Part shown: positions 35,274 through 44,869 of the stretch, piece after piece
Position numbering within the stretch: the first letter of the stretch is position 1
Layout: every line of letters starts with the position of its first letter
NCBI GenBank assembly: GCA_033819885.1
Contig: JAQYUZ010000005.1
Span: 248,001-312,000 of the forward strand
Source: Microbotryomycetes sp. JL201
Lineage: Eukaryota; Basidiomycota; Microbotryomycetes
DNA: 64,000 nt
Direction of reading: 5' to 3'
The notes under the pieces: generated by a model
Seen by the model: the letters and a program-made list of their open reading frames with translations, nothing else
Told to the model about the DNA's origin: nothing
Databases searched by the model: none
Translations under genes and position numbers: made by a program

Positions 35274-36024
35274 CTGGCGCGGTGGGCAAGGTCCTTATGT
35301 TACGGTCCAGTCGCTGCGAGTTTGCTATGCACAATACTATGGCGTGCAGTCGTCGAGTGGCGCGTTCGCTGTGGCAGATTGCGGCTCGTCTTGGTCAGCC
35401 GCCGTGTACCAGGCGTGTTGCGAGGTTACAGTAGGGTCGCGCACGTGAAGTCAAGTCCGAGTGTCCGCACAACGATACCGCAGTCAGAGCGCGGTACGCT
35501 CTTGCAAGTCAAGCGATGACTCGTTGCTGATCTGATCGACCGCTCGCCCTGCGTGTATGCACGCGACAAACAACGTGCCGGGCACGAGTCCACCGCCTGC
35601 TCGGCCGTGAATGTAATGATCTACGGTACACGCTAGTCGAGAGGCCCGCGCACGTTTGATGCGGGGCAGGGCAGGCTCTGACGCAAGCTGCAAGCCCGGA
35701 CGCGCGCGCCTCTTGTGCGCCGTTGCGAAACTAATGCGCGATTTTGAATCATTCAAAACTTACCAGCCCGCAGACGGACCATCTTGAAGGTCAACGACCG
35801 CATGGAACACCAGGCGCTCGTTTCTGCAGTCCTTGCACTATTGTCAGAAGACTGGACGCTCACGCCATCACTTTGCGAGAATGCACACAGCGACGATCGC
35901 AGTGATATTCATCCCCTTGCCAGCTTGCATTGAACAATCACAACAAATGGAAATCAAGACGAGCACGATGCACAGCAGATTGAAAAATCCCGGTCACGTG
36001 AGCGTGGCGCGCCACATTGAGTGC
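35274..36024. promoter_or_regulatory. ATG1 upstream region with two CACGTGA words
   Basis: About 750 bp between the D-lactate dehydrogenase stop and the ATG1 start. CACGTGAA at 35442-35449 and TCACGTGA at 35994-36001. Short open frames on both strands look non-coding. Confidence 0.4.
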
Positions 36025-38104
36025 TCAGTGAACCGGCTTTGATCCCCGTGGCGGCAGCAGCTTGCCAGGGTTCTGCAGTCACGAGCGAGATCAGCTTGTT
36101 GAGACAGAGAGCCATTGTCGAATGACAGCTCACCATTATGTTCATTGGGTCAAGCGTCTCCTTGATCTTTCGAAGCACTTCAATAGTACCCGCGCCGAGC
36201 TCATTTTCAATAAAGTCCTACGAATGACGTCGTCAAGCTGTGCCAGCAAGAGACGATTGCTTAGGTTCCACTCACCATTTTGCCATATCCGACCCCATGT
36301 TCACCAGTACACGTCCCGTCTAGCCGCTGCGCACGCTCAACCATTCGGTGAACGAGCTTGTCGACTTTGGCTTTCTCCTCGTCATTCGTAAACAGAAGCA
36401 AGGCATGATAATTTCCATCCCCAGAATGACTGCAAATCGGGCCCGTGATGCCCTCGGCATCAAAGTCGGCCTGGCTCGAGACGCGACTCAGCTTCCACAA
36501 CAGAAAAGGTTAAAAGCCATCCGGAACTCACCCTGCTCTCGGCGATCAAAGTAGGAAAGTTTGAGATGGGCACACAGACATCTGTCGTCCAACACTTTGA
36601 TCCGGGAACATAATCTAGCGCCGACCACAACGCGACCTTGCGCGAATGCCAAATGTCTTCCGCCTCTTTGTCATTCTTCGCAAACGTGAAATTTGATCCC
36701 GAGTTGTTCTTTGTGATGGTCCGTGTACGCTCAATGTCGGCCTTCATTTGACCGTCATGTCCCGCGAATTTGAGAAACAGCGTCGGCTTTTCCGGCCAAG
36801 TTCGTCCGCCTTCGAGTTTGTTTTTGGCGTTGATAGCTTTGATCATGACATCGTCCAGTAGTTCGATGCACGCAAGACTGATGCCTTGCTGTACGAGATC
36901 TCGAGCCGCTGACGCCGCTGCATTCACGTCCGGAAACGAAGATACGGCGACGCTCGTTGGCAAACGCGGTGCCAGCTTGAGCGTAATTTCTGTGATGATG
37001 CCCAATGTGCCTTCAGAACCGACGAACAATTTTGACAAGTCCGGACCGGCCGAAGATTTCTTGGCTCGCTGGCGAGTTTTGATGACTTCGCCGTTGGCGA
37101 GCACGACTGTCATGTTGAGAACGTTGTCGCGCATGACGCCGTACTTGACCGCATTGGTCCCGCTCGCGTTAGTGCCACACATCCCTCCGATTTGTGCACC
37201 AGGCGCGGGATCGACGGGAAAGAACAATGGGATGCCTTTGTCTTTCAGTTCCTCATTGATAGCATCGTACGAGATGCCCGGTTGAACGACAATGTCGAGA
37301 TCATCAGCTGCGAGAAGGAGCGTTAGTTTGAGGGCGATCACAAGCTCAGAGACTGCTCACGGTGGATAGCGATAATCTGGTTCATGTTTTCGGCGAAATC
37401 GAGCGTCCATGCTAGGCCCGCGTCCAATTGCTCAACCGACTTTGGCTCGGCGTGTTCCGGCAGCGCTTTTACTTTCCCGCTTTTTGCTTCTGACGAATAT
37501 TCTAGTGCTCCAGCGTGACCTTCGAGGCTAGTTCCGGCGCAGTAAGGAATCAGAGGAATGCCGTATTTTGAGGCGAGTTTGACGATTTTGACGACGTCAT
37601 CTGTACTTCTCGGGTACAGTACGGCACCAGGCAAGCCACGGGGGTCATGTGCTGCAGGTAAAGTGATGTCAGTGGACGGTCTCAGGCGGTCTCTGCAGAA
37701 ACAGTCGCCACTCAACGAATCCAATCGGAATAACCGTGCGAGACGAGATCGTCCCTGTCTGTCGACACAAATTCTGCTGGCATCCACTTTTTTACTTCGT
37801 CGAGTGCCTGATTGAACCTGTCGCGGTCGGAGCCGTGCACTCGTGTGTTGATCGTGCCACCAACCATCGCTGCGTCCTTTGCTTTTGGCGACGCAGACAA
37901 ACCCACGGCGTACGTGGCTGTTCCGGTCAGCGTTGCAAGCAAAATAGTCGTCAATGTCGACCACTGCTGCCGGGGCCTTTGACGTCCAGCGCCGGGTGTC
38001 GTGCCGGCGAGAGGGTGCGAACGCGCCGCTGTAGACAAGCAACGCCTTCTGGCAACCTGCACAGCTGCGGTGCGCATGCTTGAAGCTACTGTTGTGGCAC
38101 TCAT
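36025..38104 (-). CDS. DLD1: Mitochondrial D-lactate dehydrogenase (cytochrome), FAD-dependent
   Basis: Oxidises D-lactate to pyruvate and passes electrons to cytochrome c in the inner membrane. A basic presequence from ATG 38104 (MSATTVASSMRTAAVQVARR, then CLSTAARS) is followed by a hydrophobic anchor (STLTTILLATLTGTATYAVG), as in yeast Dld1. The FAD-binding PCMH domain shows PGAVLYPRSTDDVVKIVKLA, IPYCAGTSLEGHAGA, VQPGISYDAINEELKDKGI, FPVDPAPGAQIGGMCGTNAS and LFVGSEGTLGIITEITLKLA. The C-terminal FAD-oxidase domain shows SALDYVPGSKCWTTDVCVPI, GPICSHSGDGNYHALLLF and GTCTGEHGVGYGKM. The last exon NPGKLLPPRGSKPVH ends with TGA at 36025-36027. About six exons and ~590 residues, normal for the family. 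Confidence 0.93.
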
Positions 38105-38124
38105 GGCTACAGAGCAGAAAGTTA

Positions 38125-38343
38125 ATGACAGTCTCGGATGTGGGGGCTGCCGGTGCGCAGCACGCGCCGCGCGAATTACCATTCGAGCGCGCAGGAAATT
38201 ATCGCGGGTCAGATGCACCACCTATCGAGATTCGGGAAAAGCTTACACATCTAGCTCTCTACCCAATTCTACGTGTTCACTCTCAAGAGCCAACTTGGAC
38301 CGCAGCCGCGGCCGCAGAATACTTCAAAAGTCTGAAAGGCTGA
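38125..38343 (+). CDS. Possible 72-codon small protein, divergent from DLD1
   Basis: ATG 38125 (MTVSDVGAAGAQHAPREL) to TGA 38341-38343. The C-terminal half (IEIREKLTHLALYPILRV, then TWTAAAAAEYFKSLKG) has plausible amphipathic composition and no repeats. Its ATG is only 20 nt from the DLD1 ATG on the other strand, so the two 5' UTRs would have to overlap. I do not recognise it, and it may be a chance frame in the DLD1 promoter. Confidence 0.35.
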   Translation: MTVSDVGAAGAQHAPRELPFERAGNYRGSDAPPIEIREKLTHLALYPILRVHSQEPTWTAAAAAEYFKSLKG

Positions 38344-38399
38344 TCGTTTCCGTTCCCCTTCTTTCTGATCCCATTTTTCAAGCCGCTTGGTGATGACAC

Positions 38400-38621
38400 T
38401 CAAACCATTGCGCCGCTGGTGCGGGTTCGAAAGCGATCATCGCTATCGTCTGAATCTGAAGCCGTTGAGACAACATCACACATCCTAGCGGTTCTTTTCT
38501 CCCTTTCATGCCGCTTTTCTCGTGCCAGACTTGCTGCAATAGAGCTTGGACGACTCGAGTACGCCGGTGGCAAATCTTCGTCGGACACATAAAACGGATC
38601 TGCCACCTCTGCCGTTGTCAT
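38400..38621 (-). CDS. Possible small PY-motif protein
   Basis: ATG 38621 (MTTAEVADPFYVSDEDLPPA, then YSSRPSS) to TGA at 38400-38402, 73 codons. It contains a PPxY motif (LPPAYSS), the type bound by WW domains of Rsp5/Nedd4 ligases or arrestin adaptors. A Lys/Arg/Glu-rich helix (LAREKRHEREKRTARM) and an acidic Ser/Asp stretch follow. The frame extends upstream in the same phase to 38756, so an earlier start or an upstream exon is possible. Family unknown. Confidence 0.4.
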   Translation of the reverse strand: MTTAEVADPFYVSDEDLPPAYSSRPSSIAASLAREKRHEREKRTARMCDVVSTASDSDDSDDRFRTRTSGAMV

Positions 38622-39381
38622 AGGGCTGCATATGGACCCGAGGAAGATTTTGCAGTGGCACGATGTCCCTTTGATCATTTGTGCCTGTCGGGATGCGATT
38701 CGAGTTTGAGTAAGTACCGACGGCAGTATGCGTCGTTGTCCGCCGGTGTCGTGCACGGTCGCTGTGATACGTTGTCGTGATTCAGCGCCTAGAGATGAAG
38801 CAGCACAAGCAGTGGATAATTACAGCATCGGGGTACTGCGCAAAAGAGTCCTGTGAGTGAGCACGGAATTGCGCAGACCGAGCAACGACCCTTGGCAGGG
38901 GCTGTCAACTGCAGAGCGTGCCTTTGTGGTGCAGCCAGCAAACGTGAGTTTCGGCCAACAACGGCAGCTGCGATCCGCTCACTCTTCTCCCGCTAGACCG
39001 ACGCACTTCTGACCCGAGCAGTCCTAACAACGATCCGCGACGGCCAGCGATTGCCCAAATTCTCCAATATGAGTTCGCGCACGGTCTAGATTGCAGATGC
39101 GAGCGCCAAATGCGTGTTCACGGCTACGAAGTCGACGGCGACACAACTTTTGCGCAAGTACGAGCGGCTCTTCAAGGGTGCATTTGAGGAGCACGCGTGT
39201 CGCTTCTGCATAGCCTGACGTGTGGCGCTGCGCGTACTTGCGCAAAAGTTGTGTCGCCGTCGACTTCGTAGCCGTGAACACGCATTCGGCGCTCGTATCT
39301 GCTTCGTCAAAGGCCTTTAGCCGTGAGCGTACGTCTTCGAGATCGGCCCGACCTCGAGCCAAGTGGGCTATTAATGCTGAT
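38622..39381. other. Intergenic region holding a large inverted repeat
   Basis: About 760 bp with no convincing gene. Its main feature is the 70-nt inverted repeat at 39093-39302. A minus-strand open frame (39024-39362) runs through both arms, but because the arms are complementary this is expected to be fortuitous. Confidence 0.45.
39093..39302. repeat. Inverted repeat, two 70-nt arms around a 70-nt loop
   Basis: The left arm 39093-39162 (gcagatgcgagcgcc...) is the reverse complement of the right arm 39233-39302 (...ggcgctcgtatctgc). I count two mismatches in 70. The loop is 39163-39232. A transcript would fold into a near-perfect 70-bp hairpin. Flanks show no clear target-site duplication and no transposase, so it does not look like a standard MITE. 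The origin could be a local inverted duplication, or a fold-back artefact of cloning or assembly. Confidence 0.85.
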
Positions 39382-40066
39382 TCACAGCAGAAGGCGGACT
39401 ACCTCGAGAAGACTGACTAGCAACGGGATGGTGAGATCAGCGCGAGCCACACTGTCGTCCAGATTCGCCGACTTGAGCGTCACTGCGGCGAGACTGGAAT
39501 AGGAAAGAATTATGAGCACGAGGAACTGCAACTCGCGATCACTGCTCACCACAAGGGGTTGATGGTAGCCAGATGAAAAATTTGGAGAGCGACGACCCAA
39601 CAGTTGCAACCTTGACAGAGCTTGTCTCTTTGCACAAGCACCTAAATAATATCCAGAGACTTACCACAGTAATTGTGAGGGTCAAGGCGTGGTCCGAAAG
39701 CCAATGCCATTGCTTGTTTGCAAGAATCGCCCATCAGGTTGCGATTATGATACCTGCAAACCGTTTTGAGCGCAGTAATCATAGAATCAAATTACGTGAT
39801 GCACCCAGCAGGACGATGTGTAAAAGCAGATTAGCCAAATACGACACCACATACTGCTTCAATGTATCGATCATGATCATGGGCAGTGCCATGATGATCT
39901 TTGCAATAAAGAAGAGCACGAGCATGAGCAGCACACTCTATGATGATGTCATCAGCGAGCGTGACCGTGGTCTAGGTGGGCTTACACACTCACTCCATTC
40001 GCCACCAACCATTTCCCTGCTGAGGGATGCGTTAGAATGATGATGCTCAGACGGGCGCGACGGCAT
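39382..40066 (-). CDS. Unrecognised small membrane protein (tentative model)
   Basis: No known family recognised. Phase-consistent exons: MPSRPSEHHHSNASLSREMV to WSEC (ATG 40066; donor GTAAGC); SVLLMLVLFFIAKIIMALPM then IMIDTLKQ (first membrane helix; donor GTATGT); YHNRNLMGDSCKQAMALAFG then PRLDPHNYC (donor GTAAGT); CNCWVVALQIFHLATINPL (second helix); LAAVTLKSANLDDSVARADL then TIPLLVSLLE. Reading on, the frame stops at TGA 39382-39384 after VVRLLL. A further short intron could change the last residues. About 150 residues with two hydrophobic segments. A 155-codon open frame on the opposite strand (39573-40040) competes for the same DNA. The neighbouring 4-helix gene lies on the same strand 174 bp upstream. 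Confidence 0.45.
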
Positions 40067-40239
40067 TGCGAGTCGTGGAGGAAGACAACGATGAAACGTG
40101 CCCCGGACTCGCAAAGCGTGTGCTTGCTGTGCTCGCGGAGCCCCTAGCTGTCATTGGCGAACACCGCGTTCAGGAAAGCTGGAACACGAGTCTAACACTT
40201 TCCACACACGGACAACATTTCAGTGCACAGATTCAGAAT

Positions 40240-41053
40240 CTACTCGTAATAGCCAGGGGTAGATATGGCTCTGCTTCGGCTACGGCCTCTGGAGTGAATC
40301 TCATCGCGATACTCCGCTTCTTTGTCCTCGAGCAAATCCTCCTCGTCGGCCTCGCGACGACCGCGGTCGTATCCCGCCAAGAATTTTGCGCGCATGCTCC
40401 TATTTGTGCGTCGCCGATGCGACATTGACGACATGCTGCTGTCTCCCCCCTCATCAAAGCGCCAAGCTTTCAAAAGGCGCAAAACTGCAAACAACGTTTG
40501 CGAGACTGCCGTAGCTCCAAATAGCTGCAAGCGGACTATGCAATCAGTCATCCGATTCCGAATTCCAGTCGTTGACTGACGATGCCAAAAACAAGCTTCC
40601 ACGTGACAGCCCCACACGAGATTGCCCCAGTTTGCTTTGAAACGCCTTCGCAGAGTAATGTACCGGCGCCGACGACTTGGAACCCAACAATGAGAGTGCA
40701 AATATTTGCTAAACCGAGCACCTATCAATTGAGAAGTCAGTTACCACAATCTGAGATGCAAGGTCAAACCTCCCCCTCACCAATATGACGCAGCCAAGAA
40801 CGATCGAGCCCATTTTGCTTCCTCGACAACAGCAAAAGCTCAATCCGATCAAGATCAAAATCAAGATGGTCAATAACAAGCCGGCGACAATCAGGCCTGT
40901 AGACGTCTTGATTTGGTCAAAGGCATTGTCGAATGTTAAACCTTCGGCGAAACTTTTGAGCGTCGTCAAATTTGGAAAGATGTAGATGCTCAGACACGCG
41001 ATCGTAAGGCAGCTCGTGAGTACAGCAAGAGCCGCGACGATGGTCGTCCACAT
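40240..41053 (-). CDS. Four-helix membrane protein, tetraspan-like, unknown function
   Basis: Three exons with matching phases. Exon 1 starts at ATG 41053 (MWTTIVAALAVLTSCLTIAC), helix 1. It continues through FPNLTTLKSFAEGLTFDN to helix 2 (LIVAGLLLTILILILIGLSF) and a CCCRGSKMGSIVLGCVI cytoplasmic turn. Exon 2 (~40712-40580) is VLGLANICTLIVGFQVVGAG (helix 3) with two cysteines in the following loop. Exon 3 starts LFGATAVSQTLFAVLRLL (helix 4) and has a long charged tail (YDRGRREADEEDLLEDKEAE) ending STPGYYE with its stop codon at 40240-40242. About 225 residues. The layout of four helices with a juxtamembrane Cys cluster resembles tetraspan proteins, but the tetraspanin CCG motif is not present. 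Function unknown. Confidence 0.65.
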
Positions 41054-41209
41054 GGTGAATGCAGGAGGACGGGTGTTGTTCGCGGTGCGTTGGCTCGAGT
41101 GCGCTCCGCGGACAACCGGCGCGAGAGACTCCTGATCCAAGGGGGGCGATGACAGGCAACTGAAATTACACAAGACACCTTCCTAGCGAACGTCTATGAA
41201 AACACAACT

Positions 41210-44200
41210 TTAGCCTTCTTTGTTCACTTCGACAGCGCCAATGTCGGGATGGTCTGCAATCACCTCTGCGAGTCAGCAAAGACAACATCTCACAACGTAG
41301 CCAAGGCGACTTACCTTGTTGAGTTTCCATGGCATATCGTTCCATCTCGCGGTTCTTTGAATGGTATCCGGCGATTCGCTCGGCAGCACGAGCAACGACC
41401 TTGCCGACTCTGTGACGCTTGTCCTCAGCAATGTTGTGATGCTTGGTATAGTTGTCCACCACTGATTAAAAAGGGCTCAGTGCTTCAGCGTTGGAAAGGT
41501 CTCTTGACTAAGAACACTCACAAAGCTCCAACGCTTTTGACGCCAAGTCGAATCTGCCGCACTTGTTGGCGCTGAGCATCAAGAATGGCGTCGTTGTCGT
41601 GCCCTGCTCCGAGTAGCCGCTGATGTGGAATCGTGCGCGACCAACAGAGTGGGGACGATCGTACAAAAGAGACGCAACCTGGCCAGGGTAGCTTTTTTCG
41701 CGCATGTGAGCAATTATCCTTTCATGAAGGGTCAAAGTGCGACGCTCACCCATGATAATTGACGACGACGGGTACACCAGGCGGGAACAGTGAATTGAAA
41801 GCAGCCTCAGACAGCGCATGAGGGTGATCTCCAATCGGCGCCAGAACAAGCAAGTCGACAATGTTGACGACGCGAACTCGGCAGTCGGCGCCAAAGTCCT
41901 TCTTGAGCAAAGCGGCGGCTTGCAATACTTCTTGCGTCAGTTCAAAGCCAATGCCGACCAGAACGACATCCGGATCAACACCCTTGTCAATCGAGTAGCT
42001 TTCCCAAATCGAGACACCGGCAGTGCAATGCGCTTCGGCTTCTTCGATCGTCAAGTAGACGGGGGAGGGCGCCTTCGTGCCAACGATCACGTTGATGTAG
42101 TTCTTGGATTTGAGACAATGATCGATGACGGATACGGATGTGTTGGCATCCGCTCTGCAGATTTTCGAATGAGGCTCTAATGGGAACCCTTGTCGAAAGA
42201 CGATGCTCACGGGAAGTAGACTCGAGCGAGCTGCGTTGGCAGTGATAGAACGCTCGAGATAAAGCCAGGCTTGACACCGGCTGTCAGCGAGAAAACGAGC
42301 ACGCATACGGACGAAACTCACGTTTTGATGGGAGAAGCCGTTGTGCTCTGGGGAAAGAGTCAGCCCTGAACTCGAGCTATACGTCACAGGAGCACTGACC
42401 CTGGCGAGTCCACGTGGAGGTCTCGATGTACGTCAATGCAGCAGTTGGGGCGCGCCACTTTGTTTCAAGAGCCATCTTGACAAACTTGGCGTACTGGACC
42501 ATCATGGCTGTGGATTGACGACGTCAGTATCGGCATTTAAAAAGAGCTCGACTCTCGTCAAGACTCACTCGTAACGATTCCAAGGAACGCCTCGTACGAT
42601 GGGAAGACTCCATGACGGCCTGTTAGGGTATAGCCTTGCAGCCAAGCTTGAAGGGTATGTTCAGACAGCTGCAGTTACATGATCAGCGCAGTCTGGCTTG
42701 ACCGACGAGGCAAAGCTCACCATTTCGGTCACACGTCCGCCTTCGTGCCAGGTCTCAGGGTCCCATTGAAAATTGCGAGCAGTAGCCTCAAACACGCCGT
42801 CCAGTTTGTTTGACGCCAGTTCGTCCGGCGAAAAGATGCGGAACGAATCTTCGTTTTGCCTGATGATTTCGGTCATGTACTTGCCGATTGCTTTCATGCA
42901 CGACACGTCTTCCTTGCCCTTCTCATAACCGAACTTTCTCCAATCGGGCGTCTTGAGCGGCTTGTAGGCGTCATAAGAGTCCTTCGCGAATCCAAGACGG
43001 CGTGACTGTTCGATCGGCAGCGAGTCATAAAACGTTTTGGGGAACAACGAGTAATCGCGACCTTGATTGCCTTCGCCTTCGGGCTGGAAGATCTTCTCTG
43101 GTTCGTACGAGAGCAACCAACGCTCGAGATGCTGAAGTTGCTCATCGTCTGTCTTGGCGCCCGGCAGCGGCACTTGATGCGAGGCGTAGCTGTTCAACAG
43201 CTGCTTGCCACTGTCTGAAAGAGGTCCCGTCCAACCTTTCGGGCTGCGCAGAATGATCATGGGCCATCGAGGTTTATCAAGAGGCTTGCCGTTGCGTGCA
43301 GCTTTTTGAATCTTGCGAATCTCGCCGTAAGCCCTACAATGCGTTGATGCTCAACACTTTGCGAATAATGGTAAGGTAATGCCGCTCACCAGTCAATTGA
43401 GGTGACCATGTCCTCGTGGATCGCACGGTCAGCCGGATCATTGCCACCCATCGTCGCCTCGCCTTGAGCCTTGTATTCGACGAATCTAACCTGGTAGCCG
43501 TAGCCAGAATACAAGAGTGCCAACTCGGTGTTGTCCATTGTTCCGGGCAAGGTGCGCTCAGAAATCTTGAAGCCGTTGACGTGCAAGATCGGCAGGACGG
43601 CACCGCTTTCCTTGGGATCGAGCCACTTATGCGAGCTGCAGAGCATTGCATCAGGACAAGTCACCAATAGTCTAAGGAGCACACTCACTGCCAGGCGGTG
43701 GCGGTCGGGCCCGTCTCGCTTTCGCCGTCACCGATAATTGCTACGGTGAGCAAATCAGGGTTGTCCATAACGGTGCCATATGCGACACCCAGAGCGTATC
43801 CCAGCTCTCCACCCTCATGGACGCAGCCAGGAGTCCTGTGCAATTTTTTCGTCAGAGAGCAGCTCTGTGCCATTCGAAACCGAATGACACTGACTCTGCG
43901 TTCACGTGACTGGGGAACCCTCCTGGCCAAGAGAATCCACGGACGAATTTGTCCAAGCCTGCTTCGTCTTGTGAATACTGAGGGTAAAACTTTGAAACGG
44001 CGCCTTCGATGAAAAGCTCTGATAGAACGGCAGGCGCGCCATGACCTGGACCTGTGATGAACAACGCTTTAGGTTCGCGGCCTTCGATCTCTCCACGTCG
44101 ACGAATGAGAGCTTGAGTATGGGTGTAAGCAAAAGCGAGACCGCCGGTTGTGCCATAGTGCTGTCGCAAACGGCCGAGGTCAGCGTGCTCGCAGTGAGGC

Positions 44201-44567
44201 CAGCTGTCTCCTAAGTAGCTGAGAACACGATTCGAAAACTCACGCCGAGCAAGCGAGGCTTGATGTGATCCTTTGAGAGCTTGTCTTTCATCATGGCGTT
44301 GCTCTGCAAAAAGATCTGGGTTGCGCGTAAAACATGCAATTGAGCGATGAGGTCATTGCGCTTGAGCTCGGCGGCAGACAGACTTGCCTGTGCTGTAGCG
44401 AGGTAGCATGACGCCCTCCAGTTTGCAATGATGCTCTCAAAGTGACCCTTGGGCAGATGCGAGATGTCTAGAGTGAGCTGAACCGCGAGCGAGGCGATGG
44501 TCGCGTCAGGTGTTTTGCTCAATTCGCTCGGCACGACGGGCGGCGCAGGTGCAGAGTCGCCAGTCAT
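41210..44567 (-). CDS. XFP: Phosphoketolase (Xfp), xylulose-5-P/fructose-6-P
   Basis: Thiamine-diphosphate enzyme that splits xylulose-5-P or fructose-6-P with phosphate into acetyl-phosphate plus glyceraldehyde-3-P or erythrose-4-P. It starts at ATG 44567 ([20 protein letters not shown]). Motifs in order: [72 protein letters not shown], the ThDP motif [90 protein letters not shown] and [20 protein letters not shown]. The last exon ([14 protein letters not shown]) ends with TAA at 41210-41212. About eight exons and ~820 residues, full length. Acetate kinase lies immediately upstream on the same strand. Fungal Xfp is generally thought to derive from bacteria, but this copy is intron-rich and matches its surroundings in base use. 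Confidence 0.95.
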
Positions 44568-44869
44568 ATTGTGATAACTCTCAAGGTGGGCTGGTATAGT
44601 AAACGAAGAGGAACGGACACCAAGAGCGCGAATGCCGAGCGCAGAGATTCAGATTGCTGCGAGCTCGGCACCGACAGCGTGACGTCCTTTTGAAAGAGAA
44701 GACCTGCGAACATTTAATTCGAGCCTGCTGATGCACTTCTCATCGCATCACAATAACCAAGCTACATCGACCGACCTCGTCCGAATTGGACTGCAGAGCA
44801 CAAGGTGGTCTCGGAACAACGAAATGGCTGTTCCTGCACGAGACACGCGTCTACGAGGGTACAATTGTA
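44568..44869. promoter_or_regulatory. Spacer between ACK stop and XFP start
   Basis: About 300 bp holding the ACK terminator and XFP promoter. Genes are in tandem on the minus strand. No clear box was recognised. Confidence 0.35.

Noticed and set aside
35484-35756. 90-codon minus-strand frame upstream of ATG1
   Set aside because: Arg/Ala-rich, no motif and within a promoter-like gap. It is not supported beyond being open.
39093-39302. MITE interpretation of the inverted repeat
   Set aside because: No convincing target-site duplication flanks the arms and no second copy was seen in this window. It is kept as an inverted repeat of unknown origin.
39024-39362. 112-codon minus-strand frame through both inverted-repeat arms
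   Set aside because: The arms are complementary, so both cannot encode conserved protein on the same strand. No splice or family evidence.
39573-40040. 155-codon plus-strand frame
   Set aside because: No recognisable motif. The minus strand gives better splice joints and two membrane helices, though confidence there is modest.
43902-43909. TCACGTGA inside XFP
   Set aside because: It falls in a conserved coding stretch (PSHVN), so it is explained by protein sequence and was left out of the promoter-box count.
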